Positions 1-6,735 of a DNA stretch of 14,364 nt are shown one piece after another; the first letter of the stretch is position 1, and the number at the start of each line of letters is the position of its first letter. The notes beneath the pieces are model-generated. The model was not told the origin of the DNA. It did no database searches and worked only from the letters and a program-made list of their open reading frames with translations. The stretch comes from an uncultured Nitrospinaceae bacterium. GTDB taxonomy: Bacteria; Nitrospinota; Nitrospinia; Nitrospinales; VA-1. Location of the stretch: the NCBI GenBank assembly GCA_938073925.1, contig CALJGH010000153.1, positions 1 to 14,364 of the forward strand, read 5' to 3'. Made by a program: the position numbers and the translations under genes.

Positions 1-2263
1 TGATAAAATGTAAATTATACTGTTTTCTACCCGCACCTGCCGGGCACAGACTCCAACGTCCCTGCTCACCGGGTTTAGCTCCACCGGTATTTTCCATATC
101 GGGACCACTTCGCGAACTACCAGACTCTGTCTTGGTAATAACCCCTGGATCGGTATGGAGACGGAAGGGTTCCAGCCAGGGAGCACCACCATGGTTCCTA
201 GCAAAAGGAACTCGCTTGCCAAAATGTGGTGTGTGGTGAGGCCATGCCAGTTTACCGGTTAAAGGACTAAACTGAATCGGATGTCGCTTCCCGGGATGTG
301 GCGGCTTGAACTTCGGGTTTTTATCCGTAGACTCTCTCTCGGATAGAGCCGTAACACCCTTCCAGTCATAATCCCAAACAGAACCGTCATAGGATAAAAT
401 CTGCCCCTTCTCGTCATCGGTATGACCAGGTCGACCCTGAGGTGGTAACATGTACTTAACCCAATCCTTAATATTGACTACACGGGTCTCCTTAGTCCAG
501 TCACTTTTCCCCTTCTTAACAACTTTGAACTTAGTACCAAACCAATCCATCGTCTTGCCAGCAATCTTATCAGAGCTTACACCTTGTGGAATACGTCCTG
601 TACGATCAGGAAGTTCAGCAAGAGGACGCATGATATCAGTACTGCCAAATGGATAGTTCCCATTCTGGAGAGTATTGTAAACTCTCCAGTATCCCCACAT
701 ACCTGCAACATAGTGATGAGCAACATGACAATGGAACAGAAAATCTCCCGCTAGTCGCTGACAAAGACCAGAACCACACTCAGTCTCAAGATCAACAACT
801 TCAGATGGACCAAGTACTTTAACGTCAACACGGTCGGTCGTAGTACGAACAACAGGGTACTTGACGGGACCATCATAAGCCGCACTGATGAGATTGGCTA
901 TTTGCACTTCCCGTTTCGGGGAACGCGTCCAACGGATGGTACCACCATGTGGATGATGTGAATGAAACACTTCGCCACCGCCATGGATCAAACGGAATTT
1001 TGCCGGATCACCCAGGTAAGAACGAGGAATCGTGGTCGGTGCATCTCCGAAGGTATAAGAACTATAAGCTAGTGATTCATCTTCAAAATGAAACTTCTTT
1101 TCCTGAATTGCCAAGTTGTTAATACCAAATGGCTCAGAGCGGAAGTTCAATGCTCTTGCAGAAGGACGATATGCATCGGTCTGCGGATCGCGCTGAGGAA
1201 TCATTTCTCCATGGCGATTCAAAGGACGAAAAGACTCATCGCCAACTTCGTGATAAATCAGACCGAATTCACGAAAATCTCTTTCATCATCATTAACGAT
1301 CATGGCCATCCAACCGCTTTCCAGAGGTTCACCAGTCCATGGATCAACATAACGAGAACCTTTAGGCTCTACAACCATTGCGCCGATCAAACCGAGAGAA
1401 GAAGGATCACGACCTGCATGGTTTTGAATCATGTGTCCGCCTTCTTGCTCATCAATAGGAATGTACCACTCGAATTCCTGTGTTTCACCAGCAGGAACAA
1501 TTGCGCCAGGGGTAGCAGCCGTATCTGGCTGACCCGTAGAGCTGATGATCATTGCAGAACCATTTACCTGAAAGCCTGCCTCTTCATCTTCTAATTGGTT
1601 CGTGAATTTGATACGTAAACAATCGCCTTGATTCGCACGAATCATAAACGGTTGAATAGCATCCCCCTGAAGTCCGTTAGAAACAGCACCCGGGTCCAAC
1701 TCGTCTTCACGAGCTGCCGCATTCTTTTCTTCTTCAGCTCGAACTCTAGGAATCTCCTTATCCAGGACATACATATAGCCCGGGTAGTAGTCGCCCCATT
1801 GGTTCAGAGTCACCTCTACATTGATTGCTGAGACTTCATAAGTTTTTGTAGGAGCGTTGCTCGGACAATGTGCGCCTCTGTATACCTTAGCCGCAGCTTC
1901 TGTAGGTCCAAGCAAATAACTTTGTCCCAATTGATGTCCAGCCCAAGAATCATGGAATCCGCCGCCTGCCGAAGCGGGACTAGCGTGTTCTTTGAGCTTT
2001 GATTTTAACTGATCCATAACCTTCATAAAGGTTTGGTCTAGCTTTTCTTGGCTACCTTCCAGCCCACTCATAACATCTTCATGCTCGAGTTGCTGATCCA
2101 GCTTTTTCAGCCAATTGGGTCTGTCAACCGCTGCGTTGCCAGAGTCATGACCGCCATGCGAATGGTCGGTCGAAATTGCGCCAGCGGGAACAGAAATTCC
2201 CAGGCTCAAAAACACGACAGCAATCGCATACCAGCTCTTCCACCCTTTTTTGACACGAATCAT
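1..2263 (-). CDS. Large secreted multicopper oxidase, 3' end beyond the window
   Basis: Minus-strand frame read by hand from ATG 2263-2261. It gives 754 codons with no stop, so the C-terminus lies outside the window. GGAG seven bases before the ATG supports the start. Residues 1-29 form a signal peptide (basic start, hydrophobic core, AGA before the likely cut), so the protein should be periplasmic or exported. A His-rich patch (HSHGGH, 35-39) follows, then a charged helical stretch to about 95. Copper-site motifs are visible: HSHHPH at 434-439, fitting the HxxHxH pattern, and HCHVAHHYVAGM at 511-522. The second gives the type 1 ligands C512, H517 and M522 with trinuclear-site H511 and H513. 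H277 and H282 lie in an earlier cupredoxin-like stretch ending in GLIGAMVVEP. Known multicopper oxidases couple one-electron oxidation of a substrate to reduction of O2. At over 754 residues this exceeds laccases or CueO and recalls the very large MofA-like manganese-oxidase group. The substrate cannot be told from sequence; Mn(II), Fe(II), Cu(I) or organics are all possible. Confidence 0.9.
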   Translation of the reverse strand, partial: MIRVKKGWKSWYAIAVVFLSLGISVPAGAISTDHSHGGHDSGNAAVDRPNWLKKLDQQLEHEDVMSGLEGSQEKLDQTFMKVMDQLKSKLKEHASPASAGGGFHDSWAGHQLGQSYLLGPTEAAAKVYRGAHCPSNAPTKTYEVSAINVEVTLNQWGDYYPGYMYVLDKEIPRVRAEEEKNAAAREDELDPGAVSNGLQGDAIQPFMIRANQGDCLRIKFTNQLEDEEAGFQVNGSAMIISSTGQPDTAATPGAIVPAGETQEFEWYIPIDEQEGGHMIQNHAGRDPSSLGLIGAMVVEPKGSRYVDPWTGEPLESGWMAMIVNDDERDFREFGLIYHEVGDESFRPLNRHGEMIPQRDPQTDAYRPSARALNFRSEPFGINNLAIQEKKFHFEDESLAYSSYTFGDAPTTIPRSYLGDPAKFRLIHGGGEVFHSHHPHGGTIRWTRSPKREVQIANLISAAYDGPVKYPVVRTTTDRVDVKVLGPSEVVDLETECGSGLCQRLAGDFLFHCHVAHHYVAGMWGYWRVYNTLQNGNYPFGSTDIMRPLAELPDRTGRIPQGVSSDKIAGKTMDWFGTKFKVVKKGKSDWTKETRVVNIKDWVKYMLPPQGRPGHTDDEKGQILSYDGSVWDYDWKGVTALSERESTDKNPKFKPPHPGKRHPIQFSPLTGKLAWPHHTPHFGKRVPFARNHGGAPWLEPFRLHTDPGVITKTESGSSRSGPDMENTGGAKPGEQGRWSLCPAGAGRKQYNLHFI

Positions 2264-2284
2264 TATTTATCTCCTATGTAGAGC

Positions 2285-2298
2285 GTCTAAAAATAGAC
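2285..2298 (-). promoter_or_regulatory. Small inverted repeat in the oxidase 5' leader
   Basis: GTCTA-AAAA-TAGAC is a perfect 5-base inverted repeat with a 4-base loop, ending about 21 bases upstream of the oxidase ATG and just before its ribosome binding site. It could be an operator half-site pair or a small leader hairpin. The surrounding DNA is very A+T rich, so chance is a real alternative. I could not assign a convincing -35/-10 pair. Confidence 0.22.
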
Positions 2299-2382
2299 AA
2301 TAAAAAATAGTAATACGTAATATATTTCTTCTAATAATTTTATGGCCAACCAATCCTTCTGGGTGGACTAAGATCTATTAAC

Positions 2383-2398
2383 CCTTTGCATTCAAAGG
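2383..2398. other. Hairpin in the htrA-oxidase gap
   Basis: CCTTTG-CATT-CAAAGG is a perfect 6-base stem with a 4-base loop, in the 216-base gap between the protease and the oxidase. No clear T-run follows on either strand, so it is not a textbook intrinsic terminator. It may be an operator upstream of the oxidase or part of the protease 3' end. Confidence 0.28.
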
Positions 2399-2412
2399 CT
2401 TATATGTAATAT

Positions 2413-2442
2413 TAAAAAAAAGCAAAACAATCCCTACAGGAT
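2413..2442 (-). terminator. Weak possible terminator after the HtrA protease gene
   Basis: On the minus strand, about 40 bases past the protease stop, a 4-base stem (ATCC/GGAT, 2430-2442) is followed by a T-rich stretch with a run of eight T (A on the plus strand at 2414-2421). The T-tract is convincing but the stem is short, so the call is tentative. Confidence 0.33.
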
Positions 2443-2479
2443 ACTTACCCTGCATTTCGGGTGGGCAACTTTAACAAAT

Positions 2480-3784
2480 TTAATTTTCCCTTACAAGCCC
2501 CAAATTGATTTTCTTACCATCTCTCAAAACCAATAGAAAAATAGAGCCGCCTTTAGTCACCTCACTTAAAATACCCTCGAATTCACGTTGATTTTCCACC
2601 ATTTCGCCATTGACTGCCAAAATCTGGTCACCGACTTGCAGACCCTTTGAATCGGCATAACTTCCTGGCTTCACAGTAGCCACTTTTGGGTTATTTTCAG
2701 CAAGAAAATCATCTATTACCGAAAAACCTAGGGACGAAGGATCGCGGGGAGTCAAAGAGGCCAAAAGACTGGTTTTCTTTTTCTTTGATTCAAGTTTCAC
2801 CGGAACCGTTTTACCTTTGCCGTTTCTCAAAATATCCAGATTGATGGTTTGTCCCGGAGTAATCGTGCCAATAATGCGAATCAGGGTATTGGGGGATTCA
2901 ACAACTGCGCCTCCAATTTTTAAAATAATATCTCCCACTTTCAATCCCGCTTGATAAGCCGGATCGCCTTCAAAAACAGAAGTGACGACAACGCCTTTCT
3001 TACTATCTTTTTTTTCAGTTATCTCTTCAGGTAGCGGGTCGATGCCAACACCCAGCCAACCGCGGTGCACTTCCCCGTGTTCTACCAATTGCGCCACAAT
3101 ATGCGAAACCATATTTGATGGAATTGAAAAACCAATGCTTTGCGCATAATTAATGATAGCCGTATTAATACCAATAACTTCACCTTGAATATTCAACAAC
3201 GGGCCACCGCTATTTCCAGGGTTTATCGAAGCATCGGTTTGAATAAAATCTTCATATCGGGAAAGGTTGACGTTTTCCCTTTTTAATCCACTGACAATTC
3301 CAAATGTGGTGGTGTCATTCAGCCCATAAGGGTTGCCCACGGCCACCACCAACTGCCCTATCTTGACCTTACTGGAATCCGCAAATTTTACCGCCGTCAG
3401 CGGCTGCGCGTATTCGACTTGCACCACAGCGAGGTCGGTATCTTCATCAGCACCTAAAACATCGCCGACAATTTTACTGCCGTCTTTAAATGTCACCAGT
3501 ATCTTTAGAACATTGCGCACAACATGGCTGTTAGTGACGATCAATCCCTTTTTTGCATCGAAGATAACACCCGATCCTGCATTGGCAGGCCGGCCTTTCC
3601 TAGGCAAACCCTGCCCCACAGCTCCTTTTGCAATATAAGGGGAAAGACTGACCACCGCCGGTCGAACTTTATCCGCCAATGCCACAAGTTCCTCTTCAAC
3701 CTGCTCCAAAATTCCTGCACTGCTGAATTGCGCCAGTAGCAGGAAAGTTATAAATGTGGAGATTTTTATAATCGGATTGTTCAT
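2480..3784 (-). CDS. htrA: HtrA/Deg-family periplasmic serine protease with two PDZ domains
   Basis: A 434-residue protein with a signal peptide at 1-23 (cut likely after SSA), so it acts in the periplasm. The trypsin-like domain spans about 28-235 and carries the complete triad: H87 in TNSHVV, D117 in DTDLAV and S192 in NPGNSGGP. PDZ1 covers about 242-330 (starting RGWLGVGI) and PDZ2 about 350-425 (VGDQILAVNG). This is the architecture of DegP/DegQ/MucD proteases, which degrade or refold damaged envelope proteins, and the length is normal for the family. No ribosome binding site is visible before ATG 3784. The signal peptide supports that start, because the next in-frame ATG is inside the protease domain. 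It lies upstream of, and in the same direction as, the multicopper oxidase, but the 216-base gap makes a simple operon uncertain. It could equally be labelled degQ; the family is certain, the subfamily less so. Confidence 0.95.
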   Translation of the reverse strand: MNNPIIKISTFITFLLLAQFSSAGILEQVEEELVALADKVRPAVVSLSPYIAKGAVGQGLPRKGRPANAGSGVIFDAKKGLIVTNSHVVRNVLKILVTFKDGSKIVGDVLGADEDTDLAVVQVEYAQPLTAVKFADSSKVKIGQLVVAVGNPYGLNDTTTFGIVSGLKRENVNLSRYEDFIQTDASINPGNSGGPLLNIQGEVIGINTAIINYAQSIGFSIPSNMVSHIVAQLVEHGEVHRGWLGVGIDPLPEEITEKKDSKKGVVVTSVFEGDPAYQAGLKVGDIILKIGGAVVESPNTLIRIIGTITPGQTINLDILRNGKGKTVPVKLESKKKKTSLLASLTPRDPSSLGFSVIDDFLAENNPKVATVKPGSYADSKGLQVGDQILAVNGEMVENQREFEGILSEVTKGGSIFLLVLRDGKKINLGLVREN

Positions 3785-3790
3785 AAATAA

Positions 3791-3802
3791 TTTGAATTCA
3801 AA
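3791..3802. promoter_or_regulatory. 12-base perfect palindrome just upstream of the protease start
   Basis: TTTGAATTCAAA is a perfect 12-base palindrome starting seven bases before the protease ATG (minus strand), where a ribosome binding site would be expected. It could be an operator in the divergent htrA/cysH region. It is A+T rich and short, so chance is possible. Confidence 0.2.
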
Positions 3803-3902
3803 GCAAGTGAGCAGAGTTCGATAAAAAGCTTTTTCGAATCCGCACTTGATTTTTCAATTAGGTCATGAAAAAGTAACTACTTGTCTTATATATAAACTAT
3901 CC

Positions 3903-3925
3903 CTTGAACTGTCTTAACTGTCAAG
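3903..3925. promoter_or_regulatory. Direct and inverted repeat in front of cysH
   Basis: Two identical heptamers, AACTGTC, sit at 3907-3913 and 3916-3922. They are flanked by an inverted pair, CTTGA at 3903-3907 and TCAAG at 3921-3925. The block ends 12 bases before the cysH ATG, within the leader or promoter-proximal zone. It looks like a possible regulator site for sulfur-responsive control, but I do not recognise it as a known operator. Confidence 0.27.
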
Positions 3926-3937
3926 CAGAACTGAATT

Positions 3938-4639
3938 ATGACTATCTTCTCTAAAGATCTTGAAACCAAATCGGCAGAAGAACTAATTCAATGGACTATG
4001 GACCAGTATGGCTTAAAAGCAGGCCTCGCTTGTAGTTTTGGCATGGAAGATATGGTTCTCATCGATATGATCGCCAAAATCAAAGGCCCGATCACCATTT
4101 TCACTCTCGATACCGGTCGTCTGCATGAGGAAACCTACGAAATAATGGAACGCGTACGGTCGCATTATGGACTGGAAATCAAAACCTATTTCCCCGACAG
4201 CAGGCAAGTAGAAAAACTGGTACGAGGAAAAGGTTTCTTCTCCTTCAAAGAAAGTATCGAAAATAGAAAAGAATGCTGTGCGGTTAGAAAGATTGAACCT
4301 CTCAATCGAGCACTGGCCGAACTCGATGCCTGGATCACAGGACTAAGAAGAGATCAAGCGGTTACCCGCACCGAAACGCCAAAGGTTTTAGAAGATACCG
4401 ACCATCCGCCTCTTATAAAAATAAATCCTCTGGCAGACTGGTCGCAAGAGCAAGTGGAGTCTTATATTGAAAAGCATAAGGTCCCCGTCAATGCTTTACA
4501 TAAAAAGAACTATCCCAGTATAGGCTGCGCTCCCTGCACCCGCTCTATCGAGCCAGGAGAAGATATCCGTGCGGGAAGATGGTGGTGGGAAAATCCTGAA
4601 CATAAAGAGTGTGGCCTTCACCGTCGGCCTAAGGCCTAG
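3938..4639 (+). CDS. cysH: Assimilatory APS (adenylyl-sulfate) reductase, iron-sulfur type
   Basis: A 233-residue member of the CysH family, the thioredoxin-dependent cytoplasmic enzymes that reduce adenylyl sulfate to sulfite. The PP-loop type nucleotide-binding start is seen as SFGMEDMVLIDM (33-44), followed by TLDTGRLHEET (56-66). The pair C113-C114 plus C197-x-x-C200 is the four-cysteine set that binds a 4Fe-4S cluster in APS reductases and is absent from most PAPS reductases, so APS is the likely substrate. C225 in KECGLH is the catalytic cysteine that forms the sulfo-enzyme intermediate. Length is typical. The start is ATG 3938 with only a weak ribosome binding site. No other sulfate-assimilation gene (cysD, cysN, sat, cysI) is adjacent, so it appears to be a single-gene unit divergent from the HtrA protease. 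Confidence 0.95.
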   Translation: MTIFSKDLETKSAEELIQWTMDQYGLKAGLACSFGMEDMVLIDMIAKIKGPITIFTLDTGRLHEETYEIMERVRSHYGLEIKTYFPDSRQVEKLVRGKGFFSFKESIENRKECCAVRKIEPLNRALAELDAWITGLRRDQAVTRTETPKVLEDTDHPPLIKINPLADWSQEQVESYIEKHKVPVNALHKKNYPSIGCAPCTRSIEPGEDIRAGRWWWENPEHKECGLHRRPKA

Positions 4640-4653
4640 GGCAACTAACAGGG

Positions 4654-4683
4654 TAGGCCCCCCAGCCTAAAGGTCTATTTTTT
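4654..4683 (+). terminator. Possible terminator after cysH
   Basis: TAGGC (4654-4658), a C-rich loop and GCCTA (4665-4669) form a 5-base stem, with a run of six T at 4678-4683, eight bases after the stem. An alternative 6-base pairing uses GGCCTA at 4633-4638 (overlapping the cysH stop) with TAGGCC at 4654-4659, so two mutually exclusive hairpins share one arm. The T-run spacing is longer than usual. Confidence 0.42.
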
Positions 4684-5130
4684 GCTCATCGATACAATTC
4701 TCTCAAAGCTTCTGGACAAATTTTATCCCCTATTTAAGTCCAGCGTTACGCTGATTAACGTAGTCTGGAATATTTGAAAATACTGAAACAATTATTAAGG
4801 AAAGATCTGCCGAACTGCTTTTCGAATGGTTTGTGTTAAAGTTACTTTTTTCGCAGTTTTTAATTCTACATAATTGGCGTTCTGCCTCTTTGAAAATATG
4901 GGGCAAGACTTCGATAGACATCACCGCTATTTGCAGAATCTCTCTTAACTTTATCCCCCATTTACCTTTAAAGAATATCAAGCTGCCCAATCCTGTAAAA
5001 AATCATTGGAGAAAACAGTTTTTGTTCATCTTTTCGTGATCTTTTGAAAATAAACACTACATGAATGCCGCTTGAACCTCGACTCAGGTTATGGAATGAT
5101 TATCAATACTACTAAAATTAAAAAATCCTT
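4684..5130. other. A+T-rich stretch without a convincing gene
   Basis: Between cysH and the HD hydrolase I see no reading frame with recognisable domain motifs. The two modest open frames here (about 86 residues on minus from a TTG, 68 on plus) lack sensible ribosome binding sites and family signatures. The stretch does hold a bulged dyad at 4739-4769 and a 5-base hairpin (AACCT/AGGTT) at 5075-5090, some 40 bases before the next start. It may carry the promoter of the HD gene, a small RNA, or the remains of a lost gene. None of these can be decided from sequence alone. Confidence 0.5.
4739..4769. other. Bulged dyad with alternative folding
   Basis: TCCAG (4739-4743) pairs with CTGGA (4765-4769), and the directly adjoining CGTTA (4744-4748) pairs with TAACG (4756-4760). 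This gives a 10-base stem with a 4-base bulge on one side and a 7-base loop. The same segment can fold instead as CAGCG-TTA-CGCTG (4741-4753). No T-run follows, so it is not an obvious terminator. Confidence 0.35.
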
Positions 5131-5781
5131 ATGACTTCTTCTATTATAAATAAAACTTGTGCGTTTGTAGAAAATAAACTTGCCGGTGATGGTTCGGGGC
5201 ACGATTGGTGGCATATTTATCGCGTCTGGACGATTGCAAAAACTATCGCGGCTGAAGAACAAGCAGATATACAGACCGTTGAGTTAGCTGCCCTGCTTCA
5301 CGACATCGCCGATTGGAAATTTCATGATGGTGACGATTCAAAAGGCCCTGCTGTTGCCCGGGAATTTCTAAATAATAATAGTGCTGGCTCAAAACTGACC
5401 GAATCTGTTGTCGATATTGTATCCACGGTTTCATACAAGGGTGCTGGAGTCGCTACACCGATGAAAACTCTCGAAGGAAAAATTGTGCAAGATGCCGACC
5501 GCCTCGATGCCATTGGTGCTTTAGGAATAGCGCGCACTTTTGCCTATGGCGGATATAAAAATCGCTTGATCTATCATCCCGATGAAAAACCTGTCCTTCA
5601 TCAAAGTTTCGATGATTACAAAAAGAATGAAGGCCACACTATAAATCATTTTTACGAAAAACTACTTTTGTTAAAAGACCGGATGAATACGAAAACAGGC
5701 AAACGGATGGCTAATGGACGCCATCAGTTCATGCAAAATTTCCTCGACCAATTTTATAGGGAGTGGGATGGCATTGCTTGA
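5131..5781 (+). CDS. HD-domain metal-dependent phosphohydrolase (YedJ/YpgQ-like)
   Basis: A 216-residue protein with the HD-superfamily metal site: H24 and H28 in HDWWH, H57-D58 in LLHDI, and D121 in QDADRLDAIGALG. The HDWWH start and the DADRLDAIGA block are characteristic of the small soluble YedJ/YpgQ group. At least one member of that group is reported to hydrolyse nucleoside triphosphates to monophosphates, but the substrate here is not readable from sequence. No signal peptide or membrane segment is seen, so it should be cytoplasmic. ATG 5131 is the only sensible start, although no good ribosome binding site precedes it. Its last 14 bases overlap the start of the sirtuin gene, which implies coupled translation and a shared or linked role, perhaps in nucleotide or NAD-derived metabolite turnover. 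Confidence 0.88.
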   Translation: MTSSIINKTCAFVENKLAGDGSGHDWWHIYRVWTIAKTIAAEEQADIQTVELAALLHDIADWKFHDGDDSKGPAVAREFLNNNSAGSKLTESVVDIVSTVSYKGAGVATPMKTLEGKIVQDADRLDAIGALGIARTFAYGGYKNRLIYHPDEKPVLHQSFDDYKKNEGHTINHFYEKLLLLKDRMNTKTGKRMANGRHQFMQNFLDQFYREWDGIA

Positions 5782-6586
5782 AACATTACACAAATCGGCA
5801 GACCTCATAAGAAACTGCGAGCGCATGCTATTATTGACCAGCGCGGGTATGAGTGCCGACTCCAACATTCCAACATTCAGAGATAAAGACGGCTACTGGA
5901 AAAATTTTCCTCCCTTTAAAGAAAAAAATTTGGAGGCACAAGATTTGGCCAGTCCCTGGGCATTTCGCAATGAACTTCCCCATGCTTGGGCATTTTATGA
6001 ATGGAGACGACGAAATGCTAATGAAAACCAGCCGCATGAAGGTTATCGTATTATTAATGAATGGCTTGAAAAGTGCGATGGATTTATCCACACCACCAAC
6101 ACCGACGGCCTACACCTGATGTCCGGTTGCAACAGAGATAGAATTCTAGAAGTTCACGGTTCCATGTGGCGCCTTCAATGCCTCGACACCTGTACGCACC
6201 AGTTTTGGGAAGATGTATCTGTACCACTATGTGATCTGGACAACCAAACCATGCGCGCTTCCAACTTTCCTAAATGTATTCACTGCAATAGTATTGCGCG
6301 TCCGCATATCCTGATGTTTGGTGATGGTGAATACACAGGTTACCCGGAGCAGGGAATCAATTTTAGAAACTTTTTAAAGGAATCAGTGGACTTGGCAATC
6401 CTGGTAGGAAGTTCAGGAGCTGTGCCGACAAATGATTATATAGCCCTTCATCTGATGGAAAGAGGAACTGAGGTTATCAATATCAACCTTGATGCCTCCA
6501 GCAACCAAATTGTTAATACTGACCTATTTATTGAAATGAAAGGCAAAGATGCTTTTGTTGAGCTTAAACGAATAGCCTTTGGGTAG
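5768..6586 (+). CDS. Sirtuin (Sir2-family NAD-dependent protein deacylase), atypical motifs
   Basis: With the start at ATG 5768 the protein has 272 residues. An in-frame ATG lies 54 bases upstream, but 5768 has AGGGAG just before it and keeps the overlap with the HD gene to 14 bases. The Rossmann/NAD motif TSAGMSADSNIPTFRD (24-39) stands for the usual TGAGxSxxSGIPxFR. TTNTDGLH (109-116) replaces the usual TQNID, keeping N111 and D113 but with Thr at the Gln position. H130 in EVHGS is the catalytic base. Zinc ligands are C138/C142 (three residues between, not two) and C170/C173. ARPHILMFGDGE (177-188) and VGSSGAVPT (213-221) complete the fold. It should use NAD to remove acyl groups from lysines in the cytoplasm. 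The deviations match a divergent bacterial sirtuin group, so the preferred acyl group, or even transferase activity, is open. Confidence 0.87.
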   Translation: MALLETLHKSADLIRNCERMLLLTSAGMSADSNIPTFRDKDGYWKNFPPFKEKNLEAQDLASPWAFRNELPHAWAFYEWRRRNANENQPHEGYRIINEWLEKCDGFIHTTNTDGLHLMSGCNRDRILEVHGSMWRLQCLDTCTHQFWEDVSVPLCDLDNQTMRASNFPKCIHCNSIARPHILMFGDGEYTGYPEQGINFRNFLKESVDLAILVGSSGAVPTNDYIALHLMERGTEVININLDASSNQIVNTDLFIEMKGKDAFVELKRIAFG

Positions 6587-6735
6587 CAGCCAAAAAACCT
6601 GAAAAAATGAAGCAATATTTATGTTCTCACAGAATCAAAAAGTATAGTATCCTCAACTCAGCTTTAAACCCATAAAAACGAGATCGACCTTTAAATCTGC
6701 AAACCTATTTTCTGTACTAATCAAGGAGTTTAAAA

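Noticed and set aside
450..2281. Several plus-strand open frames of 67-168 codons inside the left 2.3 kb
   Set aside because: They lie antisense to the multicopper oxidase frame, which has a signal peptide, intact copper-site motifs and a ribosome binding site. The plus-strand products show no family signatures.
4730..5039. An 86-codon minus-strand frame (TTG start) and a 68-codon plus-strand frame in the cysH-HD gap
   Set aside because: They overlap each other, have no proper ribosome binding site spacing and show no recognisable motif. The sequence is A/T rich, where short open frames arise by chance.
5714..5767. Longer start for the sirtuin at ATG 5714
   Set aside because: It would lie 68 bases inside the HD gene and add 18 residues not typical of the family. 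ATG 5768 has AGGGAG directly upstream and begins close to the conserved domain.
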